Below, piece by piece: positions 16,623-26,224 of a stretch of 56,163 nucleotides of DNA; position 1 is the first letter of the stretch; every line of letters begins with the position of its first letter. A program made the translations under genes and the position numbers. Location: contig DUEW01000006.1 of NCBI GenBank assembly GCA_011174845.1, forward strand, positions 1-56,163, in the 5' to 3' direction. The notes beneath the pieces are model-generated. The model was not told where the DNA came from. It searched no databases and saw only the letters and a program-made list of their open reading frames with translations. The stretch is from Anaerolineae bacterium (GTDB lineage: Bacteria; Chloroflexota; Anaerolineae; Anaerolineales; E44-bin32).

Positions 16623-17810
16623 CTATTTCGGACTGCCGATGATGCCCTCGACGAACCAATCCACGGAACTCATGAGATCGTCCGTCAAGACTTCACCCTC
16701 GGCTACCACAATATTCCCGTCCTGATCCACAATTGGGCCGGCGAAGACCACAATCGTACCGGCTTCCACTTCGGCACTCACCGCCAGGACTTCATCCTGA
16801 ACCTCTTGGGGTACCTGGGGTCCGAAGGGAGCCATAGCCATACAGCCATCAAACAAGCTGCAGCGTAGGAAGATCGGTTGCCAAGTGCCGTCGACCACTG
16901 TTGATGCAAGCCAGGTCAGTGTGCCACCGAGTGTGTACCCTGTGCCAGAGATCCAATACTCAGGAGCAAACTCTTGGGCATGAAGGGATTGGAAACCAAT
17001 GGAATACACGCCTCGGGATTCGGCGGTCGAAATGATCGTAGTTGGTGAGTCGACATGCATGGTGATGACGTCTGCGCCCTGATTGATGAGGGAGTTCGTC
17101 GCATCGGCTTCCTTGGCGCTGTCTCCCCAGCTAAAAGTGAATGTCACAGTGGTCTCCACATCGGGATTGACCGAGGCTGCACCTAGATGGAATGCGTTGG
17201 CGAAGGTTAATGTCCATCCTAAGGGAAATGCAGCTACAAAACCTAGTTTATTTGTTTCGGTCATCAAACCCGCCGCGACCCCCATGATGTACCACGCGTC
17301 CGGAGGTTCGCCGAAGAAATTGGCGAAGTTCGCACCCATCTCCCAGCCGCCGGCATGCTCGAAGATGACATCTGGGTACTTGTACGATAGTTCAAGAGCT
17401 GGATACTGGTGGTTGAAGGCCGTGGCGATGATCATTCCTGCGCCTTGCTGGATCATGTTTTCCATTGTGGAGGTAGCCCCAGCTTCTTCAGGGACATTTT
17501 CAGCTTCGATGATCTCTACGCACGGAATGTTGTCCTTTATCGCCATGACGCTCTCATGCATGGCTTGGTTGTAGCCTGCGTCGTTGATGGGACCGCCATG
17601 CAGTGCCCCGATGATTAAACAAGGTCCTACTTCGGCGGGTGGCTCGGTTGGTTCAGGAGGCTCGGTTGGCTCAGCAGTCGGAGCCTTTGTCGGCGGGGAA
17701 GTGGGTTCAGGTGGAGCCTCGGTTGGCGTTGCAGCCGGACCGCAAGCAGTAAGCAAAAGCACGGTGGTCATGACGACGGCTACTATGGAATACAGCGATT
17801 TGGTTTTCAT
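16623..17810 (-). CDS. BMP-family ABC transporter substrate-binding lipoprotein
   Basis: This 395-residue protein starts with a lipoprotein signal (lipobox LLTAC, Cys at about 23) and a long Pro/Thr/Glu linker typical of Chloroflexota. The mature part has the BMP/PnrA pattern: LIIGALHGGPINDAGYNQAM, then IIATAFNHQYPALELS and a DVITMHVDSPTT segment. BMP proteins of this transporter class bind nucleosides, purines or related rings outside the membrane. The ribosome site (AGGAGA) is good. It follows the second permease by about 100 bp and precedes the oxamate carbamoyltransferase genes. The ligand may thus be an ureide or nucleobase (inference). Confidence 0.88.
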   Translation of the reverse strand: MKTKSLYSIVAVVMTTVLLLTACGPAATPTEAPPEPTSPPTKAPTAEPTEPPEPTEPPAEVGPCLIIGALHGGPINDAGYNQAMHESVMAIKDNIPCVEIIEAENVPEEAGATSTMENMIQQGAGMIIATAFNHQYPALELSYKYPDVIFEHAGGWEMGANFANFFGEPPDAWYIMGVAAGLMTETNKLGFVAAFPLGWTLTFANAFHLGAASVNPDVETTVTFTFSWGDSAKEADATNSLINQGADVITMHVDSPTTIISTAESRGVYSIGFQSLHAQEFAPEYWISGTGYTLGGTLTWLASTVVDGTWQPIFLRCSLFDGCMAMAPFGPQVPQEVQDEVLAVSAEVEAGTIVVFAGPIVDQDGNIVVAEGEVLTDDLMSSVDWFVEGIIGSPK

Positions 17811-17912
17811 TTTTTCTTCTCCTCATAGCGGTAAATGTTATCAGGTTGGATCAGCTTATCTAGAGATCCGTTGTGTTCAGAACGCCTCCTTTTCTATACG
17901 CTTTCCCCTTTC

Positions 17913-18830
17913 TCATTCGGTACCTTGATACACTCTTCCAAGGCTGGCAGGAGCAGCGTGTTTGCGAGTTCCACCCCAGATAATGAGGACAAGGATGGTT
18001 AGAATGTACGGAATGGTGTCGAGTAAAAATGGAGAAATCTGGATGCCACTTGATTGGAGCAAGAGTTGAAAAGCGACCGCACCGCTGAAAAGTAAAGCTC
18101 CAACAATCGCCCTTATGGGATTCCACTTGGAAAATATCACCAACGCCACGGCAATAAAGCCACGTCCAGCTGTCATATACTCTGTCCAGTTCATCGTATA
18201 AGCAATCGAGAGATGAGCAGCGCCGAGACCGGCGAGGAGACCGCCGGCAAAGAGCGCTTGGTAGCGGATCAGAAGAGGATTTCGCCCTGAAGCAAAAGCC
18301 GTGTCCGCATTCTCTCCAACGGCTCGAAGCCCAAGTCCCCAACGAGTGCGGAAAAGGAGCCACCAAACCAGGATAGCCACTGGGATAACCAGGTAAATCA
18401 GGAGATCGAATTTAAACAGGGAGCTATACAACACTGGGAGGTTGGAAAGGCCTGGTAAAGGTAATCTTGGCAACCCTCTAATCTTCGCACCTACATACGG
18501 CCTTCCGATCCACGCACTTAAACCAAAGCCGAAGAACATCAGCGCTAATCCACTGGCCAACTGGTTGGCTCGACGTGAAACCACTAAGAAACCGAGGATC
18601 AGATTCATCAGGCCACCAGCGATGACAGAAACCAACATGCCCAAGTATGGATTGCCAGAGATCGCGGTCACGGCAAAACCAGCTGAAGCGCTGACAAGCA
18701 TCACTCCTTCTAACCCGAGATTGACGATGCCCGAGCGCTGATCGATGATTTCACCCAGGGTGGTATAGAGCAGGGATGTGCCTGAGAAGATCGCACTTGA
18801 TAGGACACCCAGAATTGAAAGTAATGTCAT
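17913..18830 (-). CDS. BMP-type ABC importer permease, second subunit
   Basis: This 305-residue, very hydrophobic protein matches the RbsC/NupC-like BPD_transp_2 permeases: GEIIDQRSGIVNLGLEGVML near the start (the conserved coupling segment) and GLGLRAVGENADTAFASG in the middle. Its start overlaps the end of the first permease gene by four bases (18827-18830). The pair of permeases with one double ATPase and one BMP lipoprotein is the standard nucleoside-importer layout (NupABC/YufOPQ type). Confidence 0.87.
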   Translation of the reverse strand: MTLLSILGVLSSAIFSGTSLLYTTLGEIIDQRSGIVNLGLEGVMLVSASAGFAVTAISGNPYLGMLVSVIAGGLMNLILGFLVVSRRANQLASGLALMFFGFGLSAWIGRPYVGAKIRGLPRLPLPGLSNLPVLYSSLFKFDLLIYLVIPVAILVWWLLFRTRWGLGLRAVGENADTAFASGRNPLLIRYQALFAGGLLAGLGAAHLSIAYTMNWTEYMTAGRGFIAVALVIFSKWNPIRAIVGALLFSGAVAFQLLLQSSGIQISPFLLDTIPYILTILVLIIWGGTRKHAAPASLGRVYQGTE

Positions 18831-19885
18831 GCATCTTTCCTTTGAATGAGGAAATTAGGTCGGGCGAGGACCACAAAGAGTGTAAAAGCAAGCAGGACAT
18901 TGATCACTGCATATGGTAGATCTCGAGTTAGTTGCAGCAGGTTCCCCCCGCTAATAATGATCGATATGACGAAGGATGTCAGGAGAATTCCAAGGGGTGA
19001 GCCACCTGCTAGCCAACTGATCAAGAAACCCATAAATCCAATGCCTCTCGAAAAATTTGCCAGAAGGACTCCATAGAACCCCGACACTTGCGCCATACCA
19101 GCCAACCCGGAAATAGCGCCACCGATGCACATGACGGAAATCAAATAGATCTTCACAGGAATGCCATTGCGTCTTGCGGCCTGTGGATTGCCGCCGATGG
19201 CCTTCATTTCTAAACCCCAGCGGGTGTATTTCATGACAAACCAAAATACCGTCAACAGCACGAGGGCGAGCACAAGGCTTAGATCAATTCGTGTATTGAA
19301 TAGTGTTGGTAGTCGTGCAGAGGTCGAAAAATTTGGTGTCTTATTGGTGTCCATAGGAGAATGCCAGAATCCGAATATGAAAAAGGAAACAATCATTGGA
19401 GCCACAGAGTTTAAAAGCAGCGTGGTGATGGTTTCATTTACGATCCCCGTTGCGCGTAAGTAGCCGGGGACGAATGCCCACAAACTGCCCCCGATCATCC
19501 CTAACAACATCATCAAAGGCAACAAAATCCATGCAGGGAGATCTCCGAATGTGAGCGCCCCCCAAGTTGCGAGACACGCTCCCATATAGAGCTGGCCTTC
19601 AACACCAACGTTGATCAAGATAATTCGCGACGGTATGGCAACACCTAATGCTGTAAGCAGCAGAGGGGTCATTGTCACAATGACTTCGGAAAAGCCATAG
19701 GCACTGCCCAGAGTAGAAGAAAATATATCTTTATAGGATTGGATTGGATCTTTGCCAGAGATCCACAGGATGATACCGAAAAGGAGAAAAGCAAGCACGA
19801 TCATGAAAGCATAGCGAACGACAGCGTTTATAGTTTTCTGACGAACGAAGCCGGATCGCTTGATTGCATCACGCATTGGCAGCAT
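18827..19885 (-). CDS. BMP-type ABC importer permease, first subunit
   Basis: This 352-residue membrane protein of the BPD_transp_2 family has GLEMKAIGGNPQAARRNGIP as the ATPase-contact loop and about eight to ten hydrophobic helices. It overlaps the ATPase gene by 17 bp (19869-19885) and the second permease by 4 bp. It starts with a basic cytoplasmic segment (MLPMRDAIKRSGFVRQK) and the start may be the second Met. It should form the heterodimeric channel with the next gene product. Confidence 0.87.
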   Translation of the reverse strand: MLPMRDAIKRSGFVRQKTINAVVRYAFMIVLAFLLFGIILWISGKDPIQSYKDIFSSTLGSAYGFSEVIVTMTPLLLTALGVAIPSRIILINVGVEGQLYMGACLATWGALTFGDLPAWILLPLMMLLGMIGGSLWAFVPGYLRATGIVNETITTLLLNSVAPMIVSFFIFGFWHSPMDTNKTPNFSTSARLPTLFNTRIDLSLVLALVLLTVFWFVMKYTRWGLEMKAIGGNPQAARRNGIPVKIYLISVMCIGGAISGLAGMAQVSGFYGVLLANFSRGIGFMGFLISWLAGGSPLGILLTSFVISIIISGGNLLQLTRDLPYAVINVLLAFTLFVVLARPNFLIQRKDA

Positions 19886-21434
19886 CTTGAACCTCGGATC
19901 CAGTCATGAGGTGACCGACTTCATAGAAGTTCGTTTCGTCGGGTTTAAAAGATCCCACAATTCTTCCACCGTAGAGGACGATCAATCGATCGCTAAGCAG
20001 GAACAGTTCTTCTAGGTCTTCTGAAATGAGTAAAACTCCGGCACCGTCATCGCGTGCTTGAATCAGCGCTTGTCGCGCGGCGATGGTGCTTTGTACGTCC
20101 AAACCTCGTGTGAGGTAAGAGGCGATGATTAAGCGCGGATCGTGGGTCAGTTCGCGTACGATGATCATCCGCTGTAGATTTCCACCAGAGAGCGACCTGG
20201 CGGGAATGTTCAATGAAAAGGAAAATCCTAACCTCTCCATCGTATTTTCGATGTCGGTCTTAATCGCTTGCCAATCCATTGCGAGCCCTCCCCGGAGGGC
20301 ATAATGCCAAGTTTTGGTCACCGCCATGTTTTCCAAGACCGTCAGGTAGGGTGCGGCTGCCATCGTGAGCGGATTCTCGGGAATAAAACTGACTAGACTT
20401 CTGCGTAACTTTTGAATTGAACTATTCGTGACATCTTTACCAAACAAATGTTTGGTACCCTTGACGCACTTGATCACTCCCAGAACGACATCGCCAAGTT
20501 CTCTTTGACCGTTACCAGAAACCCCTGCGATGCCGACGATTTCACCAGGGTAGACCTTTAGATCAATCTCTTCTAGTTTGGTTTCCGCACCTTCACCGTG
20601 TGTATATACATCGTGTAATTCCAATATAGGTAACGCAGTTTCTTCTCGAGCCACTTTCTTGCCGGTTTTGAGCCCGGAGAGTTTCCTGCCGAACATCATC
20701 TCCACTAGCTTGTCTTCGCTGGCGTTGGATCGTACTAACGAGCCTGCAACGCATCCATTGTGTAAGACGGTGATCCTATCAGCGCATTCCAAGACTTCTT
20801 TTATCTTGTGGGTGATCAGGATGATGGCATACCCATCCTGACGCATGCTGTAAAGGACCTCGAACAGGGCATCAACTTCATGGGGGGCCAGTACACGGGT
20901 TGGCTCGTCCAATATAAGCAAGCGAGAATCCGAAAGTATCAATTTTAGGATCTCAACTTTCTGTTGTTCTCCGATGGAAAGCTCATTCACCATTGCGTGA
21001 GGGTTAACCCGCAAGCCATAGCGGGTAGACATCTCCTCAATCCATCTACTGACGTCTCTTAGATTAACCACGGTGCTGAGATCCGGTAAGAATAAGGCGA
21101 TATTTTCAGCCACGCTGAAGGCAGGGATGAGAGTGAAATCCTGAAATACCATCCCGATTTGCAGGGCACGGGCATCATTCGGTGATTGAATTGAAACCGG
21201 CTTGCCATCAAGGAAGATCCGACCAGAATCGGCACGGTAGAAGCCATATAAGATCTTCATCAGTGTACTTTTTCCCGCTCCATTCTCGCCTAGTAGAGCA
21301 TGGATCTCAGAGCGGAATATATCGAAATCAATGCGGTCGTTAGCGACTACCCCCGGGAAGGATTTGCTGATCTCTCTCATTGAGATCATGGGGGGCGTTT
21401 GTGATGCTGATGGAGGTGTTGTCAGCATAGTCAT
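19869..21434 (-). CDS. BMP-type ABC importer double ATPase
   Basis: This 521-residue protein has two ABC domains in tandem. The first has Walker A LLGENGAGKST (about 51-61), signature ELSIGEQQKVEILKL and Walker B RLLILDEPTRVLAPHE. The second has a degenerate nucleotide site: GIAGVSGNGQRE in place of Walker A, signature SLSGGNLQRM, and RLIIASYLTRGLDVQ in place of a full Walker B. This asymmetry is normal in RbsA/NupO-type ATPases. It is the first gene of the importer/oxamate operon. Transcription probably starts in 21435-21620. Confidence 0.9.
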   Translation of the reverse strand: MTMLTTPPSASQTPPMISMREISKSFPGVVANDRIDFDIFRSEIHALLGENGAGKSTLMKILYGFYRADSGRIFLDGKPVSIQSPNDARALQIGMVFQDFTLIPAFSVAENIALFLPDLSTVVNLRDVSRWIEEMSTRYGLRVNPHAMVNELSIGEQQKVEILKLILSDSRLLILDEPTRVLAPHEVDALFEVLYSMRQDGYAIILITHKIKEVLECADRITVLHNGCVAGSLVRSNASEDKLVEMMFGRKLSGLKTGKKVAREETALPILELHDVYTHGEGAETKLEEIDLKVYPGEIVGIAGVSGNGQRELGDVVLGVIKCVKGTKHLFGKDVTNSSIQKLRRSLVSFIPENPLTMAAAPYLTVLENMAVTKTWHYALRGGLAMDWQAIKTDIENTMERLGFSFSLNIPARSLSGGNLQRMIIVRELTHDPRLIIASYLTRGLDVQSTIAARQALIQARDDGAGVLLISEDLEELFLLSDRLIVLYGGRIVGSFKPDETNFYEVGHLMTGSEVQDAANA

Positions 21435-21534
21435 AGCCTGGACAGGCGCGAAAAAACGAAAGCTTTATCAGAGCCGTTTTCTTGATTGACCTTCAGTTGT
21501 TTTTATCTTAGAGGTGGCGATTGGTCTTTGTAAG

Positions 21535-21605
21535 CGTAGAAACTGGGGGTTTTTAGAACGAGAAGATAAGTAAAAACTACGCGCATTATCCGCGCAGTTT
21601 CTACG
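21535..21605. other. inverted repeat upstream of the importer operon
   Basis: CGTAGAAACTG (21535-21545) pairs with CAGTTTCTACG (21595-21605). Between them are smaller complementary stretches (GTTTTTA / TAAAAAC; GCGC / GCGC). It lies 100-170 bp upstream of the ATPase start and next to the long palindrome. It could be a leader structure or part of the regulatory region. Confidence 0.4.
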
Positions 21606-21621
21606 GAGTGGCAAATGAACC

Positions 21622-21745
21622 GGATGAGTGCGCTAAAAAATCACTCGCGAGGAGTAGGGAGGGGTATATGTGGGGGTGTGGGCAGCGCCCACACCCCCAC
21701 ATATACCGTTCCTCGTCTCTCAGTTGATCTTTTTTCAGTGGATTC
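21622..21745. repeat. long palindromic terminator-like element, copy 1
   Basis: A perfect 21-bp stem (21663-21683 with 21687-21707, loop AGC) is extended by a weaker outer stem. The whole is bounded by an A-run on the left (CTAAAAAA) and a T-run on the right (TTTTTTCAG). It therefore looks like an intrinsic terminator on either strand. A near-identical copy lies at 51241-51366, with identical core arms. It sits just after the NarL-type regulator gene (minus strand). Confidence 0.82.
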
Positions 21746-21762
21746 ACCAGATCGAATGAGGC

Positions 21763-22401
21763 TCAATCGATCAGACCATGTTCACGAGCGTAGCGTACGA
21801 GGTCAACGCGACTTTGAAGCCCTAGTTTCCCGGAAAGGTTGGCTCGGTGGCCTTCAACCGTACGTACACTGATGTTGAGCACTTCGCCGATTTGGCGGTT
21901 TGTATACCCCTGTACGATGTATGTTAACACTTCGGTCTCACGTGGGGTGAGGGGTTCAATATTCTCAGATTTCGATCGTTGAGTACTGACGGTCTCATCG
22001 AAAAGCTCTCGCACCATAGCTGGGTCGACATACATATCGCCCCGCATAAGGATATTAATAGCTGAAATCAGTTCGGTCTCGGCGGCCCGCTTGAGGATAT
22101 ACCCCGATGCTCCGGCTCGGATGTCCTCACGCAGCATGGCCTGATCCTCATGAATGGTCAGGATCAGGATATGCAAGTCAGGGAATCGAGGTTTGATTTT
22201 CTTCGTGACGGCGATTCCATCCAGATCCGGCATGCTGAGATCGAGCAGGAGGATATCGGGTACCATTTCCTCGATCAACTTGATCGCCTCATATCCTCCC
22301 GTTGCTTCTCCTACCAATTCCATGGAAGGTTCCTCTTTCAGTAAGGTGCGAAGCCCGGTTCGCACGATGGCATGGTCATCTGCGATCAAGATTTTAGGCA
22401 T
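21763..22401 (-). CDS. NarL/FixJ-family response regulator
   Basis: This 212-residue protein has a receiver domain with DD at 8-9, phosphoacceptor D54 (ILLLDLSMPD) and the conserved Lys in GYILKRA. A LuxR-type helix-turn-helix follows (LTPRETEVLTYIVQGYTNRQ; VRTVEGHRANLSGKLG). It overlaps the kinase gene in ATGCCTAA (22394-22401), so the two are coupled. The target genes are unknown; the importer operon starts about 330 bp downstream, beyond the palindromic element. Confidence 0.92.
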   Translation of the reverse strand: MPKILIADDHAIVRTGLRTLLKEEPSMELVGEATGGYEAIKLIEEMVPDILLLDLSMPDLDGIAVTKKIKPRFPDLHILILTIHEDQAMLREDIRAGASGYILKRAAETELISAINILMRGDMYVDPAMVRELFDETVSTQRSKSENIEPLTPRETEVLTYIVQGYTNRQIGEVLNISVRTVEGHRANLSGKLGLQSRVDLVRYAREHGLID

Positions 22402-24463
22402 TGCTGGGAACCTCAGCGTTCACGGTCGTGCCCTTACCAGGGGAGCTCTCGATGGTGAACCTTCCACCGAGCATCTCAACCCGCTCACGCATTCCGAACA
22501 GACCAAGATGTTCTTCGTAGATGGGCACAGTGGGGATGAATCCGACCCCGTTATCTTCAATCGTAGCAGCTACATGTTCACTTCGTTGACTGAGAACCAC
22601 GTCCACATGCGTTGCCTGAGCATGGAGGATGACATTGGTCAGGGATTCCTGCACAATTCGAAACAAGGCCGTTTCCACGTCACTGGGAAGTCGTTCCTCC
22701 TGCATGCCAACAGCCTCAAATTCGACCTGGATGTTGTACTGTTTGCTAAATTCGTTGAGGTACTGTTCCAATGCGGTGACCAAGCCCAGGTGATCCAGGC
22801 TGGCCGGTCGCAAGTCGACGGCAAGTTGGTGAAGATTTTCTTGGAGTTCGTTCGTTGTGTCTTTTAGTTCTGATATTCTCTTGCGGACCAACGCTTCTTG
22901 GTTCGCGTCGCGCTCCAACAGTCCTAGTTGGACCATCAAGGCGGCAAGAAGCTGACCCGATTCGTCATGCAACTCGCGTGACAAGTGAAGACGTTCTTTT
23001 TCCTGAGCTTGTATAAGTCGCTGAGAGAGCGCATGGAGCTGGCGATTGCTCTTGCGTACTTCTTCGAACAACCAGCTGTTCTGAATGACGACGGCAGCTA
23101 GATTGGCGTAGGAATGGATTAAGAGCTGCCGGTCCTGCGTGAAGAATAGCTTGTCCTTACTCAGTAGCTTGAGAGCACCTATGGGTTTACCGCTAAAAAC
23201 GAGTGGGATGGAGGCATAGGATTGGTGAGTAAGGGTCGATCGAGGAGTGGATTGAGGCAGTTCGTCAATGGTCTTTACACGGCTTTGTTGGAAATCCTCC
23301 ATAGGGTAGTTGTGATCCCAAGTGGATTTTAGCGTAGGGATCGCCTCAACAGGAAGACCGTGGGCTGCGACGAGGTGAGCACTAGAGCCTCCCTGTCCAT
23401 CCGTTTCAATCCAGGTGGCATCCAATCCAAGACGGGCCACAGCAAGTTGGCATATCACGTTGTAGATATTAGGAATATCGGAGTTATCCAAGAAGGTCCT
23501 TGATGATTCGTTCAAGGTCGCAAGTTCATCGGCGCGGTGGCGAAGTGCCTCCGTGGCTCTGCGTCGTTCGGTGGTGGCGGCAGCGAGGATCAGCGCAGTA
23601 AGGGAAACCACTGCCGAAAAGGTCTGGAGCAGAACGAGGCTGTCGTTTTTCGATTGAAGTGAAAAGGGGCCCGCACCTTGAACGGTGCCCCAGATGGCGA
23701 TGCCGGAGACAAGAATGACGGCGGTCGCAGCACCACGTTGACCTAATCGTAAAGCTGCCCAGATGATGAAGGGGAAGATCAGATAAATGAGTGCCTGGTG
23801 ATAGATACTGGCCGAGGGTCGATTGCTGAAGACATACCAGGTCACCAGCGCAAGCAAAGTAAGCAATGTCCCTCCTTCAATACGTACAGGATTGGTGAGT
23901 CTGAAGGAGGTTGGCTTCGACCAGACCAACAACGCGGGCGCGACAACGAGCGCGCCAAGCATATCGCCAATCCACCAGGTAAGCCAGATTGCACCGAGGT
24001 TACCCGACCCAGCTAGCCCTGTCAGGGAAAGTGAAGTGATGCCGATCGTGGCGCTAATGGTCGTTGCAAATAGAGAAACGAGAGCTAGCCCAACGACATC
24101 TTGAATGCGGTCGATCTCGTTGTGGAAGTCGAAGAATTTCTTTAAAAGGTATGCACCAGCTAAGGCTTCTAAGGTATTTCCGAGCGCCATGCCTAGAGAG
24201 AGGTTGAAGGGTGCTCCCGTCAGCAATGAACCCAGTAAAACACCAAGGCTAACGCCAGGCCACAGTTTGTTTCCAAATACAAGCAACGCAGCTAAAGCGA
24301 TACCCGTCGGTGGCCAGACTGGGGAGGTGTTGATCTGAACATAGGCCATTTTCAAGCCTAGCCTGGCTGCTAAGTGGTAGACCACAGTGAGCGTTGCAAT
24401 CTTGAGCAGTAAAGAGGCAAGGGGTTTTGATTCTATAACTGAGAATCGCTTAATGAATCGCAT
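22394..24463 (-). CDS. MASE1-GAF sensor histidine kinase (HisKA_3 type)
   Basis: This 689-residue kinase has an N-terminal MASE1 membrane domain of about eight helices (1-300), with its conserved NTSPVWPPTGIALAALLVFG. A GAF-like domain covers about 320-465. The dimerisation helix carries H499 in SRELHDESGQ. The HATPase domain has FRIVQESLTNVILHA (N-box), EDNGVGF and GLFGMRERVEMLGG. MASE1 sensors respond to unknown extracytoplasmic or membrane signals. It forms a two-component pair with the downstream overlapping regulator. Confidence 0.92.
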   Translation of the reverse strand: MRFIKRFSVIESKPLASLLLKIATLTVVYHLAARLGLKMAYVQINTSPVWPPTGIALAALLVFGNKLWPGVSLGVLLGSLLTGAPFNLSLGMALGNTLEALAGAYLLKKFFDFHNEIDRIQDVVGLALVSLFATTISATIGITSLSLTGLAGSGNLGAIWLTWWIGDMLGALVVAPALLVWSKPTSFRLTNPVRIEGGTLLTLLALVTWYVFSNRPSASIYHQALIYLIFPFIIWAALRLGQRGAATAVILVSGIAIWGTVQGAGPFSLQSKNDSLVLLQTFSAVVSLTALILAAATTERRRATEALRHRADELATLNESSRTFLDNSDIPNIYNVICQLAVARLGLDATWIETDGQGGSSAHLVAAHGLPVEAIPTLKSTWDHNYPMEDFQQSRVKTIDELPQSTPRSTLTHQSYASIPLVFSGKPIGALKLLSKDKLFFTQDRQLLIHSYANLAAVVIQNSWLFEEVRKSNRQLHALSQRLIQAQEKERLHLSRELHDESGQLLAALMVQLGLLERDANQEALVRKRISELKDTTNELQENLHQLAVDLRPASLDHLGLVTALEQYLNEFSKQYNIQVEFEAVGMQEERLPSDVETALFRIVQESLTNVILHAQATHVDVVLSQRSEHVAATIEDNGVGFIPTVPIYEEHLGLFGMRERVEMLGGRFTIESSPGKGTTVNAEVPSNA

Positions 24464-24965
24464 GCATTACCCTTTGAAACCTTCTTTAGAGATTATAAAG
24501 GAGTCTTCGAGTCTGATGAAGTTGAAATCGTTGGTTTGCTCGAGAGAGACCCGGTCATGCCAGAAATCTAGCTGTAAAGTCAGCTACTTTGTGGAGTATG
24601 GTCTTTTACAGATAACTCGGATCATCACTCGTTAGGGCAGACACGGGATGAGAGCGAAAGTGATATCGGGCATTCTCGTCCTCAGCTGCACAAGTAGATG
24701 TCAGTCCACTCTTATGAGTTCAAGGTTAGCGAATGTATTCTGGAAAGTCAATCCACAAACAGATGATGGAGTTGGCTTAAAGGTTTATCTCGTGAGTTAA
24801 GTATTTTTCTTGATGTGGCTCAAAATGTAGTTCCGATGAGAGGGTTTTTGTAGAATTCTCTGAGTCCATGTCAGCAAATTTAGGTGTTTTTGTTATTCAA
24901 GGGGGAAAGGGCTCCGATAGTCGGAACTCTTTTCGGTTTCCAGATCGTTATCAGCATGAGCAAGT
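24464..24965. other. 502-bp intergenic region, no gene recognised
   Basis: The space between the MFS exporter stop and the histidine kinase start is AT-rich and should hold the kinase promoter. No hairpin with a T-run, repeat or credible coding frame was seen. Confidence 0.5.
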
Positions 24966-26156
24966 TCAGGCGACAGGTTGTGTTTTCCGCGTTTCCTTGA
25001 CCCAGCGCAGGCTGGCGAAAAATCCGATCAACATCACAAATGAGGCGCTAACGAAAGGTAAGCCCCAATGCATGTCAAAGACCAAGCCGCCAAGCATGGG
25101 GCCGAAAATGCGGCCCAGGCTGACGAAAGAATTGCTGAGTCCCATGGTCACGCCCTGGCTCAAGGTGGCGCGCTTGGAGGTCAGCGAGGTGATGGACGGG
25201 ATGAGCAACGCGTTGGCTAAGCTAAAAAATCCTATGGTGATCAGTAGTGATACGTATTGGTCGGCCAACATTACGGTAAGTAAGCTGACAGCGGAGAACA
25301 GGAATCCGACTTTGATGACCGCTGGATCGCCGAAGCGTTTGGTGAGGGGTCCTACTAGAAGACCCTGTCCGATGGCCGATACTAAACCGAGGATAGTGAA
25401 AATTACCCCGACCTCACTTGTCCCATATCCAAAGCGTTCGAGTGCGTAGAGGCCTAAGATACCGTAGAAGATCATCAAACCGCCGGTCACCAGAAAGACC
25501 AAGACCAGCAAGGATCCGATGGGGCTGTACAGGGCTTTCCACCAGGAGCGCAGGTCAAAGATAGGCTGATTTGTGATCCTCGGTGACCGATCACTTTGAG
25601 GAAGCGATTCGGGAAGAAGTAGGATGATCAGGATTAAAGCCAACACCGACATCCCGCCAGCGACGAAGAAGGGAAAGGAAAGCGACCGCTCGGCGAGCAG
25701 ACCACCCATTGCAGGGCCGAAGATCGCACCGAGTCCTCCGGCAGCGCCCAGTATACCCATCCCGCCACCGCGATCCTCCTCCGAGGTGCTATCGCTGATA
25801 TAGGCCATAGTTGTCGGCGCGGTCGCGGATGAGAGCACGCCGGCAAGAATCCGGGCCGCGAACATCATCCACAGCTGTGTGGCCAGACCGAATCCCACCA
25901 TCGTAATGCCATAGCCGAGAACGCCGATCATCAGGATCGGTTTGCGGCCGACGCGATCGGAGAGGCTCCCCCAGATGGGTCCAAAGATCAACCTCATTAC
26001 GGCGTATGAAGCTACCAGCAGACCTAATTCGGTTCCGCCGGCGCCCAACTGCTCCATGTAAAAGGGAATGATGGGCATGACGACACCGAAACCCAGCGTG
26101 ACGACGACCAGGGTAAAGGCCAGGATGAGCAGGTTCTTGCGGTTGCTGGATTGCAT
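24966..26156 (-). CDS. MFS multidrug-type transporter
   Basis: The frame is open from 26423, but that part overlaps the preceding enzyme in another frame. The Met at 26156 (MQSSNRKNLLILAF) has a ribosome site (GGAGAA, 7 bases). The 396-residue product has about twelve helices and the MFS motif A GSLSDRVGRKPILMIG in loop 2-3, as in DHA1 drug:proton antiporters of the TetA/Bmr type. It is the last gene of the PEP-synthase-like cluster, 68 bp after the enzyme gene, so it may export the modified product. A decayed partial copy lies at 12118-12350. Confidence 0.87.
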   Translation of the reverse strand: MQSSNRKNLLILAFTLVVVTLGFGVVMPIIPFYMEQLGAGGTELGLLVASYAVMRLIFGPIWGSLSDRVGRKPILMIGVLGYGITMVGFGLATQLWMMFAARILAGVLSSATAPTTMAYISDSTSEEDRGGGMGILGAAGGLGAIFGPAMGGLLAERSLSFPFFVAGGMSVLALILIILLLPESLPQSDRSPRITNQPIFDLRSWWKALYSPIGSLLVLVFLVTGGLMIFYGILGLYALERFGYGTSEVGVIFTILGLVSAIGQGLLVGPLTKRFGDPAVIKVGFLFSAVSLLTVMLADQYVSLLITIGFFSLANALLIPSITSLTSKRATLSQGVTMGLSNSFVSLGRIFGPMLGGLVFDMHWGLPFVSASFVMLIGFFASLRWVKETRKTQPVA

Positions 26157-26224
26157 CAGGAATTCTCCACGGGCTTCGCGGCAGGAGGGGTATGTGTCCT
26201 TCTGCCCGTTGCTTATCTCTTTCC

